From the IMG/VR virus record IMGVR_UViG_3300048584_000074, positions 1-34,616 of that record: a stretch of 34,616 nucleotides of DNA. The stretch is one strand, 5' to 3'. Below the pieces are notes generated by a model. That model was not told where the DNA came from. It did not search any database and was given only the letters and a program-made list of their open reading frames with translations. The translations under genes were made by a program, and so were the position numbers. Shown here piece by piece: positions 7,969 through 15,665 of this stretch; positions within the stretch are counted from its first letter, which is position 1; every line of letters begins with the position of its first letter. The stretch is from a virus.

Positions 7969-9021
7969 TTATGCTAAAATGCTCGCCGGTGGCGCTGGCC
8001 CGCCAAGCACCTTTGGCACGCCCGATTCCTCTCCATCTTGCACCCACTCGTAGTAGCCCGGAATGTTCAGGAAGTTGCCCCCACCCCTCCAATAAGAATC
8101 TGTTGTGTAATGCGATAGTTGATACTGCTGGTATTGATGCAGGTAACTCAAAGCCACCTCAATAACCCCTACCTCCTCATAATAATACTCAGGCTTCGTC
8201 GGGTCCTCCGGATTAAACCCCCAGAAAGGAATCGGCGGGAAAACCACCGGCACCCCACCATTGGATAGAACTCCCGTGACATAAATGTAAGCAGGAACCG
8301 CGCGGGTATTGGGCAGTAACACCACCGGTGCGGCGGGCGCGGACCCACCGCTCACGGCGGGCAGCGACACCACCGGGGCGGAAGGCGCGGACCCACCGCT
8401 CACGGTGGGCAGCGACACCACTGGGGCGGTGGGAGCGGAGCCACCGCCGAGGGTGATCGGACCGAAGGATACATCCGTGTCCGCTGGTTGGCAGATGTTG
8501 CCGGCACCGGAGTTGCCGGCAGCGAACGCCACTGTCACCAGCGCACTCGCCGCCGTGCTCGCCTCGACGAGCGTTTTTATATTTGCCGCGGTCGAATAGT
8601 TGGCGGAAAAATTCATCGATAGGCGGATGCTGATTGCCGTCCCCAAGACCGTCACTTCAGTGGCCCCCAGATTTCCCATGAAAAACCGGATGGATGCCAC
8701 GCCCACGCCTTCCCCCAGAGTAAACCTCAAATCATTATTCGCACCCGCGAAAGCCGTCTCTAAAAAGGTAGGCTCACCTTCGACGGTGACCACCACCTCG
8801 GGTAAAATGGCCGATGGCGCCGATACCGCACCCCCACCGCTCACGGCAGGCAGCGACACCACCGGTGCAGCGGGCGCGGACCCACCGCTCACGGCGGGCA
8901 GCGACACCACCGGAGCGGATGGTGCGGACCCACCGCTCACGGCGGGCAGCGACACCACCGGGGCAGCGGGCGCGGACCCACCGCTCACGGTGGCCAAGAT
9001 AGCGACGGGCGAATCAGGCAT
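7969..9021 (-). CDS. Tail protein with Pro/Ala-rich 16-residue repeats
   Basis: The start is placed at 9021 (MPDSPVAILATVSGG), just after the tail tube stop; a reading from 9081 would overlap that gene. The 350-residue product has two blocks of a 16-residue repeat, VSGGSAPAAPVVSLPA: four units near the N terminus and three more after an inserted globular domain of about 115 residues. That domain (FTLGEGVGVASIRFFMGNLG onward) looks beta-rich. The C terminus is rich in Tyr and Gln (YLHQYQQYQLSHYTTD). Such extended Pro/Ala linkers occur in virion decoration or fibre proteins. Its order in the operon suggests the tail shaft. Confidence 0.6.
   Translation of the reverse strand: MPDSPVAILATVSGGSAPAAPVVSLPAVSGGSAPSAPVVSLPAVSGGSAPAAPVVSLPAVSGGGAVSAPSAILPEVVVTVEGEPTFLETAFAGANNDLRFTLGEGVGVASIRFFMGNLGATEVTVLGTAISIRLSMNFSANYSTAANIKTLVEASTAASALVTVAFAAGNSGAGNICQPADTDVSFGPITLGGGSAPTAPVVSLPTVSGGSAPSAPVVSLPAVSGGSAPAAPVVLLPNTRAVPAYIYVTGVLSNGGVPVVFPPIPFWGFNPEDPTKPEYYYEEVGVIEVALSYLHQYQQYQLSHYTTDSYWRGGGNFLNIPGYYEWVQDGEESGVPKVLGGPAPPASILA
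8308..8451 (-). repeat. Tandem 48-base repeats, second block (3 units)
   Basis: Three in-frame units of the same 48-base repeat occur 345 bases after the first block, on the other side of an inserted domain. The units match those of the first block closely, so the two blocks probably exchange by recombination. Confidence 0.9.
8797..8988 (-). repeat. Tandem 48-base repeats, first block (4 units)
   Basis: Four in-frame units of 48 bases encode variants of VSGGSAPAAPVVSLPA in the tail protein gene. The first three units differ by one residue (AAP/SAP) and the fourth is diverged. Perfect length periodicity suggests recent expansion by slippage or recombination. Confidence 0.9.
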
Positions 9022-9034
9022 CGGATCGCTCAGG

Positions 9035-9610
9035 TTAGGATTCCACCGGGAAGACGATGGTGTTTCCGGCCACGGCGACACCGCCGTAAGTTTTCAGGAT
9101 GGTGCAGCGGATTTCCGGCTCAGTGACCGAGTCCTCGCCTTTGATGCCGCCGGTGAGTTCCACGTCGCAAAGCACGTCGGCGATGCAGAGGTCCAGGCCA
9201 TCTTCCTTGCGGGAATGGAACTTGAGCCAGCCGGTGACTTTGCGCTCGGAGGCCGCGAAGGGAGTCTGCGCCGTGCCGAGCACGATCGCCCCGGTCAGGC
9301 CGAATTGCAGGCGCATGAGCATCTCGCCCATTTCGCGGGTGCGGATGTCCAGGAAGTCCTGGACCACGGTGGTCTTGTTGCGCTTGGACCAGCCGCCGCC
9401 CGCATCCGGGCCGAAGTAGCTCCGGTCCTTGGTCTCCACCCCAGGGGCGAAGCTCAGGACGGTGCCGAGGTTGTAGTCCGTCCAGTTCGTGGTCGGGGAG
9501 CCGTTAGGTTTCGCCGTCGCACTGACGGGAACAGCATCTACAGTCACCCCCAGCGGGATGAAGTAGCAGAAGGAACCCAGATAGAGTTCTTGAAGTGATG
9601 GAGCAGCCAT
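9035..9610 (-). CDS. Major tail tube protein
   Basis: The 191-residue product is a beta-rich protein starting MAAPSLQELYLGSFCYFIPLG. It contains the stretch TVVQDFLDIRTREMGEMLMRLQFGL and then KVTGWLKFHSRKEDG and ADVLCDVELTGGI, a layout seen in siphophage tail tube proteins, where many copies stack to make the tube. It follows the tail terminator-like gene and precedes the tape measure by three genes, the usual order. No sheath gene is adjacent, which supports a non-contractile tail. Confidence 0.6.
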   Translation of the reverse strand: MAAPSLQELYLGSFCYFIPLGVTVDAVPVSATAKPNGSPTTNWTDYNLGTVLSFAPGVETKDRSYFGPDAGGGWSKRNKTTVVQDFLDIRTREMGEMLMRLQFGLTGAIVLGTAQTPFAASERKVTGWLKFHSRKEDGLDLCIADVLCDVELTGGIKGEDSVTEPEIRCTILKTYGGVAVAGNTIVFPVES

Positions 9611-9634
9611 AGTTTTGTTTTTTCGTGTTCGTGT

Positions 9635-10093
9635 TTACAGGGTGACCGGGATGGTGACATCGCAGTCATAGATGAGAAAACTCGTTGAGGGACTCACTCC
9701 CCCTTCAGTGGGCAGCGCCTCGCCGAAGGCGTGGCCACCTTTCGGCCGCCACTGCCACATCCGCAGGATGATCGACTTGCGCACCAGGTCAGCAGGTAGG
9801 TTCCCCGCGTCGATGATCGGCTTGGACCAGACGGCGATGTTATAGGTCTCCACCAGCTTCGGCCTGCCGGCATTCTTCTCCGCCGTGCGGAATCCGGAAT
9901 ACTCGATCACCACCGCGCAGCCGCTCGCCTTCGCCACCGCCGCCTTGATTTCGGAGTCCAGCGAGAGTTGCTGATAGACCAGCACCTCGGCCTTGGTCAG
10001 ATCCACCAGCGTGGCGAACTCATCCGCACCTGGCGGCGTCAGCAGCCGCTCGCGGATGAGTTTACCCATGTCGGTATTGGTGCTTGGGATCAT
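9635..10093 (-). CDS. Tail terminator / tail completion protein
   Basis: The 152-residue product has the features of small tail-completion proteins: an N-terminal helix (DMGKLIRERLLTPPG), a central strand-rich part (GCAVVIEYSGFRTAEKNAGRPKLVETYNIAVWSKP) and a C terminus ending YDCDVTIPVTL. It overlaps the preceding virion-morphogenesis gene by ATGA and comes just before the tail tube gene, where Mu-like siphophages encode the protein that caps tail polymerisation and joins tail to head. Assignment is by position and fold pattern. Confidence 0.5.
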   Translation of the reverse strand: MIPSTNTDMGKLIRERLLTPPGADEFATLVDLTKAEVLVYQQLSLDSEIKAAVAKASGCAVVIEYSGFRTAEKNAGRPKLVETYNIAVWSKPIIDAGNLPADLVRKSIILRMWQWRPKGGHAFGEALPTEGGVSPSTSFLIYDCDVTIPVTL

Positions 10094-10704
10094 GCCTGGT
10101 TAAAATAAATCCGGTTGGAAATCCACGCCAAGGCAGACTTCCTGGCCACATCCACCCATTCCGCGTCCGGGGGCAGGAGCGTCCGATCCTGCTTCTGCTT
10201 GACCTCCTTCTTCAGCCAAAAAGCCACCCGGCCTTTCAAGTGGGTCGCGGTCGTCTGCGTCCACACCAGCGCCGGGAACCGACCGCCCACGATCGCAAAC
10301 CGAAAAGTCCCCTCCGGGAAATTATCCCTCACCGTCTTGCCATAGGTCTCCTTGTGGTCTGGAATGGTTAGAAATTTCTTCCCCCCTCCAGGGCGGATCG
10401 TTACCGCGCCGAATGCCCGCCCGAGTCCCGTCGATCGCGGAATCCTCACCACCGCCATGCTGTCGTTGGAATCCGCCTGCACCCGCTTCGCTGCCTTGAG
10501 GTGGTGGCCTGAGGGCTTCGCCTTCAGCCGCTCCGCCGTCTTGTGCCGGTTCAGGCCTCTGAGGTATTGGCGCGTGAATTCCGCCGTGTCCGCCGCCATC
10601 TTGGCGTGCATCGGACGCCTGTTTGCAAGCGCGTTGCGGAACTCGTGCAGCTCGCGATCCGTCTGCTGCATTCCCTTCAGGTTGATCTCCAAGGTCAGAC
10701 TCAT
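10090..10704 (-). CDS. Phage virion morphogenesis protein (Mu gpG-like)
   Basis: The 204-residue product starts MSLTLEINLKGMQQTDRELHEF. It has a basic helical N-terminal half and a C-terminal half with FGAVTIRPGGGKKFLTIPDH and FAIVGGRFPALVWTQT, resembling tail-completion or virion morphogenesis proteins of the Mu gpG/HK97 gp10 type. Such proteins act at head-tail joining. It overlaps both neighbours by ATGA. Basic pI and position support the role, but the family call is tentative. Confidence 0.5.
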   Translation of the reverse strand: MSLTLEINLKGMQQTDRELHEFRNALANRRPMHAKMAADTAEFTRQYLRGLNRHKTAERLKAKPSGHHLKAAKRVQADSNDSMAVVRIPRSTGLGRAFGAVTIRPGGGKKFLTIPDHKETYGKTVRDNFPEGTFRFAIVGGRFPALVWTQTTATHLKGRVAFWLKKEVKQKQDRTLLPPDAEWVDVARKSALAWISNRIYFNQA

Positions 10705-11678
10705 GCAGCCCCCTTTCTGTAAGCCTCATCGGCCGCCTTCAGCGACCTGGCAAGGTTTTCCGAAAAATCCACCACCATCGGCTTCCCTGGGCGCGATGTC
10801 CCGAAAGTCGATTTTTTGAAACTCTCCACCATCTCCGGATCCACGCCATCCATCGACACTTGAGGCATCGGCAGCGGCAACTCTCCCGCCATCACTCGTG
10901 GACGCTTGGCGCCGCCATGGAACTCCTCGATCGACTCGCCGTTTGGCCCCGTGATTCCAAGCGCCAGACACCGCGCCCTGCTCACCGGCTCCAGCGTCAT
11001 TTCCGAGTTGAAGTAGAAGGGAGCGTAATCCACCCCCAGCGCGTCCTTGAAATTCTCAAACGAGCCAAGCTCACCCCACACCGGATCACCCACCAAGGCG
11101 ATCATCCCGCTCTTCGCGCCCACTATCTTGTAAGACTCCACGGGATGCCCCTCACGGATCGGCTTCCCTCCAGCGATCGCCCAGCGGCTCGGCCAATCCC
11201 GAGCCACTTCCACCGGCAAGCCCCGCACCAGTTCCTGTGCTGGGAACTCAAGGAGATTCTCAGGCAGCATCGCCCGGTATTGGACTCCTGCGCCCTGCAT
11301 CAGAGCAAGCTGCGTCCGGATGATCAAATCCATCCGCCGGAAACTCCGCAGATCCTGCAAAGTCCCCCGCAAGCCAGGCTCCAATTCCTCCCCAGGGAAT
11401 CCGCCCTTTTCCACATCATACCCCAGGATGTCGAGCACCTCATACATGGCCGTCCGAGCCTGCCCCTCACCGATGTCTCCCGCCGCCAGCTTGTCCACCA
11501 CTTCTTTCAGTTTGGAGGCAAAAATCGCATTCGTTGCTCGCGCCGAAAAAACACTCCGCGCCAGCACCCCCACACCCAGCTCACGCAGCTCCGCCGTGCC
11601 GAGATCAGTCGGCATCGGTGACCGCTCCGCAGAAATGCGGAAGGCGTCGAGCAGGGAGGTGATGAGGGCCTTTAGCAT
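10701..11678 (-). CDS. Minor head / head-tail protein (MuF-position)
   Basis: The 325-residue product has a helical N-terminal part (LARSVFSARATNAIFASKLKEVVDKLAAGD, then SFRRMDLIIRTQLALMQGAGVQYRAM). A conserved-looking central part follows: VEVARDWPSRWAIAGGK, GMIALVGDPVWGEL, and VDYAPFYFNSEM. I have seen this order of motifs (RDW..RW..AGG, GRMIALK.DPVW, PF.F.S.M) in minor head proteins of Mu-like phages of diverse bacteria. In Mu the F protein is beside the portal; here it comes after the capsid gene and carries no toxin domain, which instead is fused to the portal. Confidence 0.5.
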   Translation of the reverse strand: MLKALITSLLDAFRISAERSPMPTDLGTAELRELGVGVLARSVFSARATNAIFASKLKEVVDKLAAGDIGEGQARTAMYEVLDILGYDVEKGGFPGEELEPGLRGTLQDLRSFRRMDLIIRTQLALMQGAGVQYRAMLPENLLEFPAQELVRGLPVEVARDWPSRWAIAGGKPIREGHPVESYKIVGAKSGMIALVGDPVWGELGSFENFKDALGVDYAPFYFNSEMTLEPVSRARCLALGITGPNGESIEEFHGGAKRPRVMAGELPLPMPQVSMDGVDPEMVESFKKSTFGTSRPGKPMVVDFSENLARSLKAADEAYRKGAA

Positions 11679-11681
11679 GGA

Positions 11682-12122
11682 TTAGAGTCCTGATAGTTTT
11701 TCACGGGTCGCTTGGCGTTCGTGCGTTGAGATCGTTTCGATGGTTTGCTGTGGTCCGCTGTCGTCGGTGGCCCCGGTGGGCAGTTCGACTTGCACCTTGC
11801 CGTCTGCCACGCGCTCGAAAAAACGCAGGGCTTCCTTCGCATCGTCCAACCGGTCTTTGGACACTTCCAGATCCAGCCGCGTGAGCAGATCCTTGCGAAT
11901 GAGATGCAGCGCGGGGCGCAGGCACCGCTCTGGCAGCGTCACTCCCTCGGCGAGCTGGTTGGACGGATGGTCCGCGATGTAGCCTCGGGCGTGATTCACC
12001 ACCTGCCCGATGACGTCCGCCAGCACATCTTGCCCGCTGCCGGTGGCCGCAGACTGATAGGCCGCAGACTCAGGTTCACTGAGCACGCCAAGCACGTCTG
12101 CTTCTGTAAGTTCTCTCCACAT
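11682..12122 (-). CDS. Gp36-like head-tail connector (DUF1320 type)
   Basis: The 146-residue helical protein begins MWRELTEADVLGVLSEPES. It continues with a helix rich in VIGQVVNHARGYIADHP, LPERCLRPALHLIRKDLLTRLDL and DDAKEALRFFERVADGKVQVELP. This sequence order is typical of DUF1320/Mu gp36 proteins, neck components joined to the portal. It lies directly after the major capsid gene, as gp36 does in Mu. Its leader holds two AAAAGCTGA-type repeats instead of a clear ribosome binding site. Confidence 0.6.
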   Translation of the reverse strand: MWRELTEADVLGVLSEPESAAYQSAATGSGQDVLADVIGQVVNHARGYIADHPSNQLAEGVTLPERCLRPALHLIRKDLLTRLDLEVSKDRLDDAKEALRFFERVADGKVQVELPTGATDDSGPQQTIETISTHERQATREKLSGL

Positions 12123-12130
12123 TTTTTGGT

Positions 12131-12162
12131 AAAAGCTGAAATTCTGAAAAGCTGAGATTCAG
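12131..12162. repeat. CTGAAA-type repeat in leader of connector gene
   Basis: The plus strand reads AAAAGCTGAAATTCTGAAAAG and then CTGAGATTCAGA, a degenerate array of the CTGAAA motif that recurs at five other places in the window. It lies just in front of the start codon at 12122. Confidence 0.6.
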
Positions 12163-12174
12163 ATCCCCGGTGAT

Positions 12175-12222
12175 GTCCCTGGGGTTTGGCCTCGCTTTGA
12201 GCGTATCAGCCTCCCCAGGGAC
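12175..12222 (-). promoter_or_regulatory. Hairpin after major capsid gene
   Basis: GTCCCTGGGG at 12175-12184 pairs perfectly with CCCCAGGGAC at 12213-12222. Inside the 28-base loop a smaller hairpin forms (CGCT-TTG-AGCG). It lies 16 bases after the capsid stop and is not followed by a T-tract in the minus-strand direction. It is therefore more likely an RNA-processing or stabilising element, or a weak attenuator, than a full terminator. It could raise capsid expression relative to downstream genes. Confidence 0.6.
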
Positions 12223-12238
12223 ACGGACCGGAGCCTGA

Positions 12239-13282
12239 TCAGCTCACGGTGATTTTACGCAGGCCCAGCGTGCTGGTGATCTTGATGATCTCGTAGCAAC
12301 CCACGGCGATGACGTGGCGCTTGGCACTGATGCGCTGGCTATAAACCTGGAAGGGTCCGCCGCCTTCTTCGGCGCTGCCGTTGGAAACGAAGCGCTTGAT
12401 GTTGGAGGCGTCTTCCGTGTCCATGCCGGAGCTTGCGTTGAACATCAGCACGAGGTTGCCCACGCTTTGAGTCTTGGCGGTGGCACCGGAGGTGTAGCGG
12501 CTCTTGGAGAAGAGAACGCTGTCCACACCCAGCAACCCGGCGATCTGGGCCTCGTTCATCGCGGCGCTGGCGAAGCCGCCGGCGCTGTTTTGCGCACGGT
12601 GGGCAAGCTGGCGCTTGGAGGCGGAGGTGTCGCCGTAGCCGACGCGGTTCGGTTTCACCCCGGCGGTATCCGCTGCGGTGATGAGCGCGACGAGCACGTC
12701 CTGGTCCGGGTCTTTACCTGCCGTGGTGTCCCACGTCTTGGCATCGTTGGTGCCGGTGGCCAGGAGTGCGATCGCACGCCGGAGGCTGTTGCGCTTGATG
12801 CGGCGCAGCAGCTTCTGGGTGTAGTATTCCTCCCAGTTGGCGCGGCCCTTGAGTTGGTCGAGATCCAAGGTGATCTGGAGACCCCGGTTGCGGGTTTTCT
12901 CCTGGACCTTGGTTTCAGTGTATTCCACGTCCTTGAAGTCACCCTTGATCGGGCGCTCGTCGTCCAGGTAATCGCTCAGAAACTCCTCGGCGTTATCCGC
13001 CACGGCGTATTCGAAGCGCTCCGAGACGGGCACGGCCGGCGCGAAGAACTCCAGCTCCGCATCCAGTTCCGCGTCCCGCCAGCCGACTGCGAAGTCGGTG
13101 AGAGGTTGTTGGAAGTAGGCTTCGGTGGCCAGGGCGGCGTTGAACTCGGTAACGCGTTCGTGGATGTTGAGATCCGCAGTGGTCGGCGCGGCTTCGTAAC
13201 TTGCGTTTTCGATGCGGCGCAGCGTGTTGTGAAGGCTCTCGCGAGCGGCGATGGCCTGTGCGATATTGATTTTTGATTTCAT
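12239..13282 (-). CDS. Major capsid protein
   Basis: The 347-residue product is the best candidate for the HK97-fold capsid protein. It has an N-terminal helix (IAQAIAARESLHNTLRRIENASYEA) and a glycine-poor acidic E-loop-like region (DAELEFFAPAVPVSERFEYAVAD). These are followed by a spine-helix-like segment (YYTQKLLRRIKRNSLRRAIALLA) and a C-terminal part with GVDSVLFSKSRYTSG, FQVYSQRISAKRHVIAVGCYEIIKI typical of capsid A-domains. It lies right after a decoration-type protein and the protease/scaffold gene, the order found for Mu gpT. A hairpin follows the gene. Confidence 0.75.
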   Translation of the reverse strand: MKSKINIAQAIAARESLHNTLRRIENASYEAAPTTADLNIHERVTEFNAALATEAYFQQPLTDFAVGWRDAELDAELEFFAPAVPVSERFEYAVADNAEEFLSDYLDDERPIKGDFKDVEYTETKVQEKTRNRGLQITLDLDQLKGRANWEEYYTQKLLRRIKRNSLRRAIALLATGTNDAKTWDTTAGKDPDQDVLVALITAADTAGVKPNRVGYGDTSASKRQLAHRAQNSAGGFASAAMNEAQIAGLLGVDSVLFSKSRYTSGATAKTQSVGNLVLMFNASSGMDTEDASNIKRFVSNGSAEEGGGPFQVYSQRISAKRHVIAVGCYEIIKITSTLGLRKITVS

Positions 13283-13316
13283 ACGTTTTCTTGATTTCAG
13301 ATTTTAAGGGTTCACC

Positions 13317-13811
13317 TCACAGCGTGGCGGCGGCGTTGATCAGCGGGAAGCTGGGAGCCACTTCGATGAGGTCTCCATCCGCAGCGGCGGCAGTGAGGGC
13401 GCGGCCGACGAGGAAGAGGGTCGCTCCATAGGTGGGGCTCACTTTCCCGGCGGCGGCGGTGTAAACCATCGCCCCGGCCGTAATAGGGGCATTGGCCACC
13501 ATCTTCAGGGTGCCAGGCACGGCCCCGAGGATCGCCACGGCGGCGGCCTCGTCGATGCCGGGCTCATCGAGCACGACTCCGAGCGGGCGCGTAGTCGCAT
13601 CCCCCAGGGTGATCTGGTTGTCTGCCGTTCCCTTCTTCACCAGGGCATAGCGCAAGGTGATGGCGGAGGTTTGGGCGTAGTAAGTCACCTTGCCGTTTTC
13701 GTGGGTGCCCACGGTGCTGGCGACGTTATAGCATTCCTCGCGTGCTCCGAGACGGAACACCGAGACGATGGCGAGCATGATCATGCTCAGGATGTGTAGT
13801 AGTGTTTTCAC
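13317..13811 (-). CDS. Capsid decoration protein with signal-peptide-like start
   Basis: The 164-residue product resembles DUF2190-type capsid cement proteins. After residue 23 it reads EECYNVASTVGTHENGKV, then RYALVKKGTADNQITLGDATTRPLGVVLDEPG and PITAGAMVYTAAAGKVSPTYG, the small beta fold used to lock capsomers. Such proteins normally start directly at that domain. Here a GTG start adds a leader, MKTLLHILSMIMLAIVSVFR, that looks like a secretion signal and is close in DNA sequence to the leader of the tail fibre. A shorter start at internal ATGs (residues 10 or 12) would keep most of the hydrophobic part. Confidence 0.6.
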   Translation of the reverse strand: MKTLLHILSMIMLAIVSVFRLGAREECYNVASTVGTHENGKVTYYAQTSAITLRYALVKKGTADNQITLGDATTRPLGVVLDEPGIDEAAAVAILGAVPGTLKMVANAPITAGAMVYTAAAGKVSPTYGATLFLVGRALTAAAADGDLIEVAPSFPLINAAATL

Positions 13812-13851
13812 TTTATCGTGTTGGTTCTTGTTTGTCTTTGTGTTCCGCCTC

Positions 13852-13870
13852 GGGCCGGGTAGTCCGGCCC
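13852..13870 (-). promoter_or_regulatory. Intergenic hairpin between small head gene and decoration gene
   Basis: GGGCCGG at 13852-13858 pairs with CCGGCCC at 13864-13870 around a five-base loop. It lies between two head genes, after the stop of the small upstream gene, and lacks a following T-tract. It may be a processing or pausing site. Confidence 0.5.
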
Positions 13871-13885
13871 TTGGCAGGAAATGGT

Positions 13886-14116
13886 TTACTTCTTGGCCTT
13901 CGCTTCTTTCGCCAGGGTGGCGTCGTAGTCGCGTTGGAGTTGGATGGATTGAATAGCTTGGTCCCGCGTGAGTCCCACTTGCGTGCGTTCGCGGATTTCT
14001 TCCTCGGTAATGCCTTTCGGCGCTTGGGCAGGTGTCATGGCCGCCACTTCGTCAGCGGCGGCGGCGTCCACCGGATCAAGCTCCGGGGCGGTTTCGTCAG
14101 TTTGTTTCTTGGCCAT
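13886..14116 (-). CDS. Small head-module protein, unknown
   Basis: This 76-residue, highly charged product has an acidic Ala/Asp-rich first half (DETAPELDPVDAAAADEVAAM). A helical second half, TEEEIRERTQVGLTRDQAIQSIQLQRDYDA, ends in a lysine-rich tail. No family is recognised. It lies between the protease/scaffold and decoration genes. Its low complexity and charge suggest an accessory assembly factor. Confidence 0.6.
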   Translation of the reverse strand: MAKKQTDETAPELDPVDAAAADEVAAMTPAQAPKGITEEEIRERTQVGLTRDQAIQSIQLQRDYDATLAKEAKAKK

Positions 14117-14143
14117 GGTGTTGGTCTGTTCGTTGTCTGTGGA

Positions 14144-15559
14144 TCAGCTTTCGCGGTTGAAGTAGGTGGCGAACTTGGCGTCCTTCTTGACGGTGCTCCA
14201 TGCGTCCACGTAGCTGAGGCCGCGCTTCTGTTGGAGTTCTGTCACGGCATTGGCCACTTGCTCGCGCATGGTGTCGCTTTGCTCGCGGTCCTGGCGGGAT
14301 TGTCCTCCGCCCAGCGCCTGGGTGTTGAGCTTCGGCGTCATCGTTGTGAGTGAGTTGACGGCTTCGTCGCGCTTGTCGCCGGTGAGCTTGGTTTGCCACG
14401 CGGGGCGCTCGGCCTTGGTGATCTTGCCATCGCGCTCTGCCAGATCCAGCAGCGCATTGTTGTGAGCTTCGCGCAGGTTCACGATGTTCGTCTCTGCGGT
14501 GGTGAGGGCGCAAGCCATGTCATCCTTGGCCTTGGTGGCGTCGGTGGCGGTGGTCTTGGCATTTTCCAACTCGGGGGCCATCGCTTCCTTTTCGGTTGCG
14601 GCGGCGATGAGGCTGTCGATCTTGGCGAGGACTTCCTCGTCGGTGGCTTCCGGCGCGAGGCCGAGTTTTTCGCGGATTAGTGTAGGGTCCATGATGTTGT
14701 TTTTATTGTCTAGCAGTGAATTGAAGACCGGCTCGCTTTCGAGAATCCGGGGCGTGTTGGTGAGGCCGATGGAGATCAGGCGATCCGGCGCGAAGGAGCT
14801 TTTCCCCGCAGGCGCGTCCCAGCGCGGACTCGGATAGATCCACCAGCCCTCCGCCTTGTTTTCCTGGCCGATGGAGTTCCACTCCGCCAGTCCCCACAAG
14901 CCATCGGGCCGGGCTTCCAGCTTGGTGATTTTTCCGATGCGCCGGTCATCCGTCCAGATCTCCGGATCCACGTCCGGATGGCCGTGATAGATCGGCACGC
15001 CCCGGAAGGCGCGGCCCAGCTTGCCGAGCACGGAGTTAAACTCTTCCACCATCGCGGCGGCGTTCTCCTGGGAAACCGTCTGCGGCCGACCTGGCACCTT
15101 GCCCCGGAATTGGCCGTAAGGGGAGATTTTGAACCACCCGTCCGCCGTGTCTGAAAAGTCGATGGCTTCGGAGGGATCAAGCGCGTTGGCGATCGCGGCT
15201 TCACGGGCCTCGGCGGCGGCGCTGTTGGCAACGCTTTCCCGCTTGGCAAGCCACGCAGCGTCCCGCAGGCTCATTTCATGCCAGACCCGAGCGACTTCCT
15301 GAAGAGTGCCGAATACATAGCCCTGCTTGACAAGCTCGTCGAGGGAGGCTGGGTCACCACGGTCATACGCCACGAGAGCGGCCAATTCCGTTTCACTTGG
15401 ACTCCCCGCGGTGTGCAAGGAGCAAGCCTCATGAAGGCGATAGCGCGAGACCTTTCCCTTGGACCCAAAGGACTTCACGCCCTGCTCGTCTTTTGTGAAA
15501 TCCATGGCAAGGATCTTCCTGACGATTTTGAATAATGAGTTGATGAATGTTGGTTTCAT
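14144..15559 (-). CDS. Mu gpI-like prohead protease with scaffold domain
   Basis: The 471-residue product combines a protease and a scaffold, as in Mu gpI. The protease half (to about residue 270) holds the His motif RGVPIYHGHPDVD and the Ser motif DRLISIGLTNTPRI, which match the conserved His and 'S..LTN.P' patterns of Mu-like proteases. The second half is an acidic coiled coil (DEEVLAKIDSLIAAATEKEAMAPELENAK onward), the scaffold around which the capsid assembles. An internal ATG at the domain boundary (MDPTLIREKLGL, near 14692) could give a separate scaffold like Mu gpZ. The first 18 residues (MKPTFINSLFKIVRKILA) precede a second ATG with GGAAG nine bases before it, at 15505, which may be the true start. 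Confidence 0.8.
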   Translation of the reverse strand: MKPTFINSLFKIVRKILAMDFTKDEQGVKSFGSKGKVSRYRLHEACSLHTAGSPSETELAALVAYDRGDPASLDELVKQGYVFGTLQEVARVWHEMSLRDAAWLAKRESVANSAAAEAREAAIANALDPSEAIDFSDTADGWFKISPYGQFRGKVPGRPQTVSQENAAAMVEEFNSVLGKLGRAFRGVPIYHGHPDVDPEIWTDDRRIGKITKLEARPDGLWGLAEWNSIGQENKAEGWWIYPSPRWDAPAGKSSFAPDRLISIGLTNTPRILESEPVFNSLLDNKNNIMDPTLIREKLGLAPEATDEEVLAKIDSLIAAATEKEAMAPELENAKTTATDATKAKDDMACALTTAETNIVNLREAHNNALLDLAERDGKITKAERPAWQTKLTGDKRDEAVNSLTTMTPKLNTQALGGGQSRQDREQSDTMREQVANAVTELQQKRGLSYVDAWSTVKKDAKFATYFNRES

Positions 15560-15585
15560 GATATTGGTTTTGTCCTGGCGGCACC

Positions 15586-15618
15586 CAGAGAGAAACCAGG
15601 CATATAGGGTTCTCTCTG
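15586..15618 (-). promoter_or_regulatory. Hairpin between portal and protease genes
   Basis: CAGAGAGAA at 15586-15594 pairs perfectly with TTCTCTCTG at 15610-15618 around a 15-base loop. It lies in the 106-base gap after the portal stop and shortly before the protease start. No T-tract follows. It could be a processing site or a leader structure of the protease gene. Confidence 0.5.
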
Positions 15619-15665
15619 CGTAGACGGGAGCGGAATATACTGCCCCGCCACCCGCCTTGAATTTT

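Noticed and set aside
12314-13276. Plus-strand open frame across the capsid gene
   Set aside because: It is antisense to the capsid gene, which has a coherent capsid-like translation and correct operon order.
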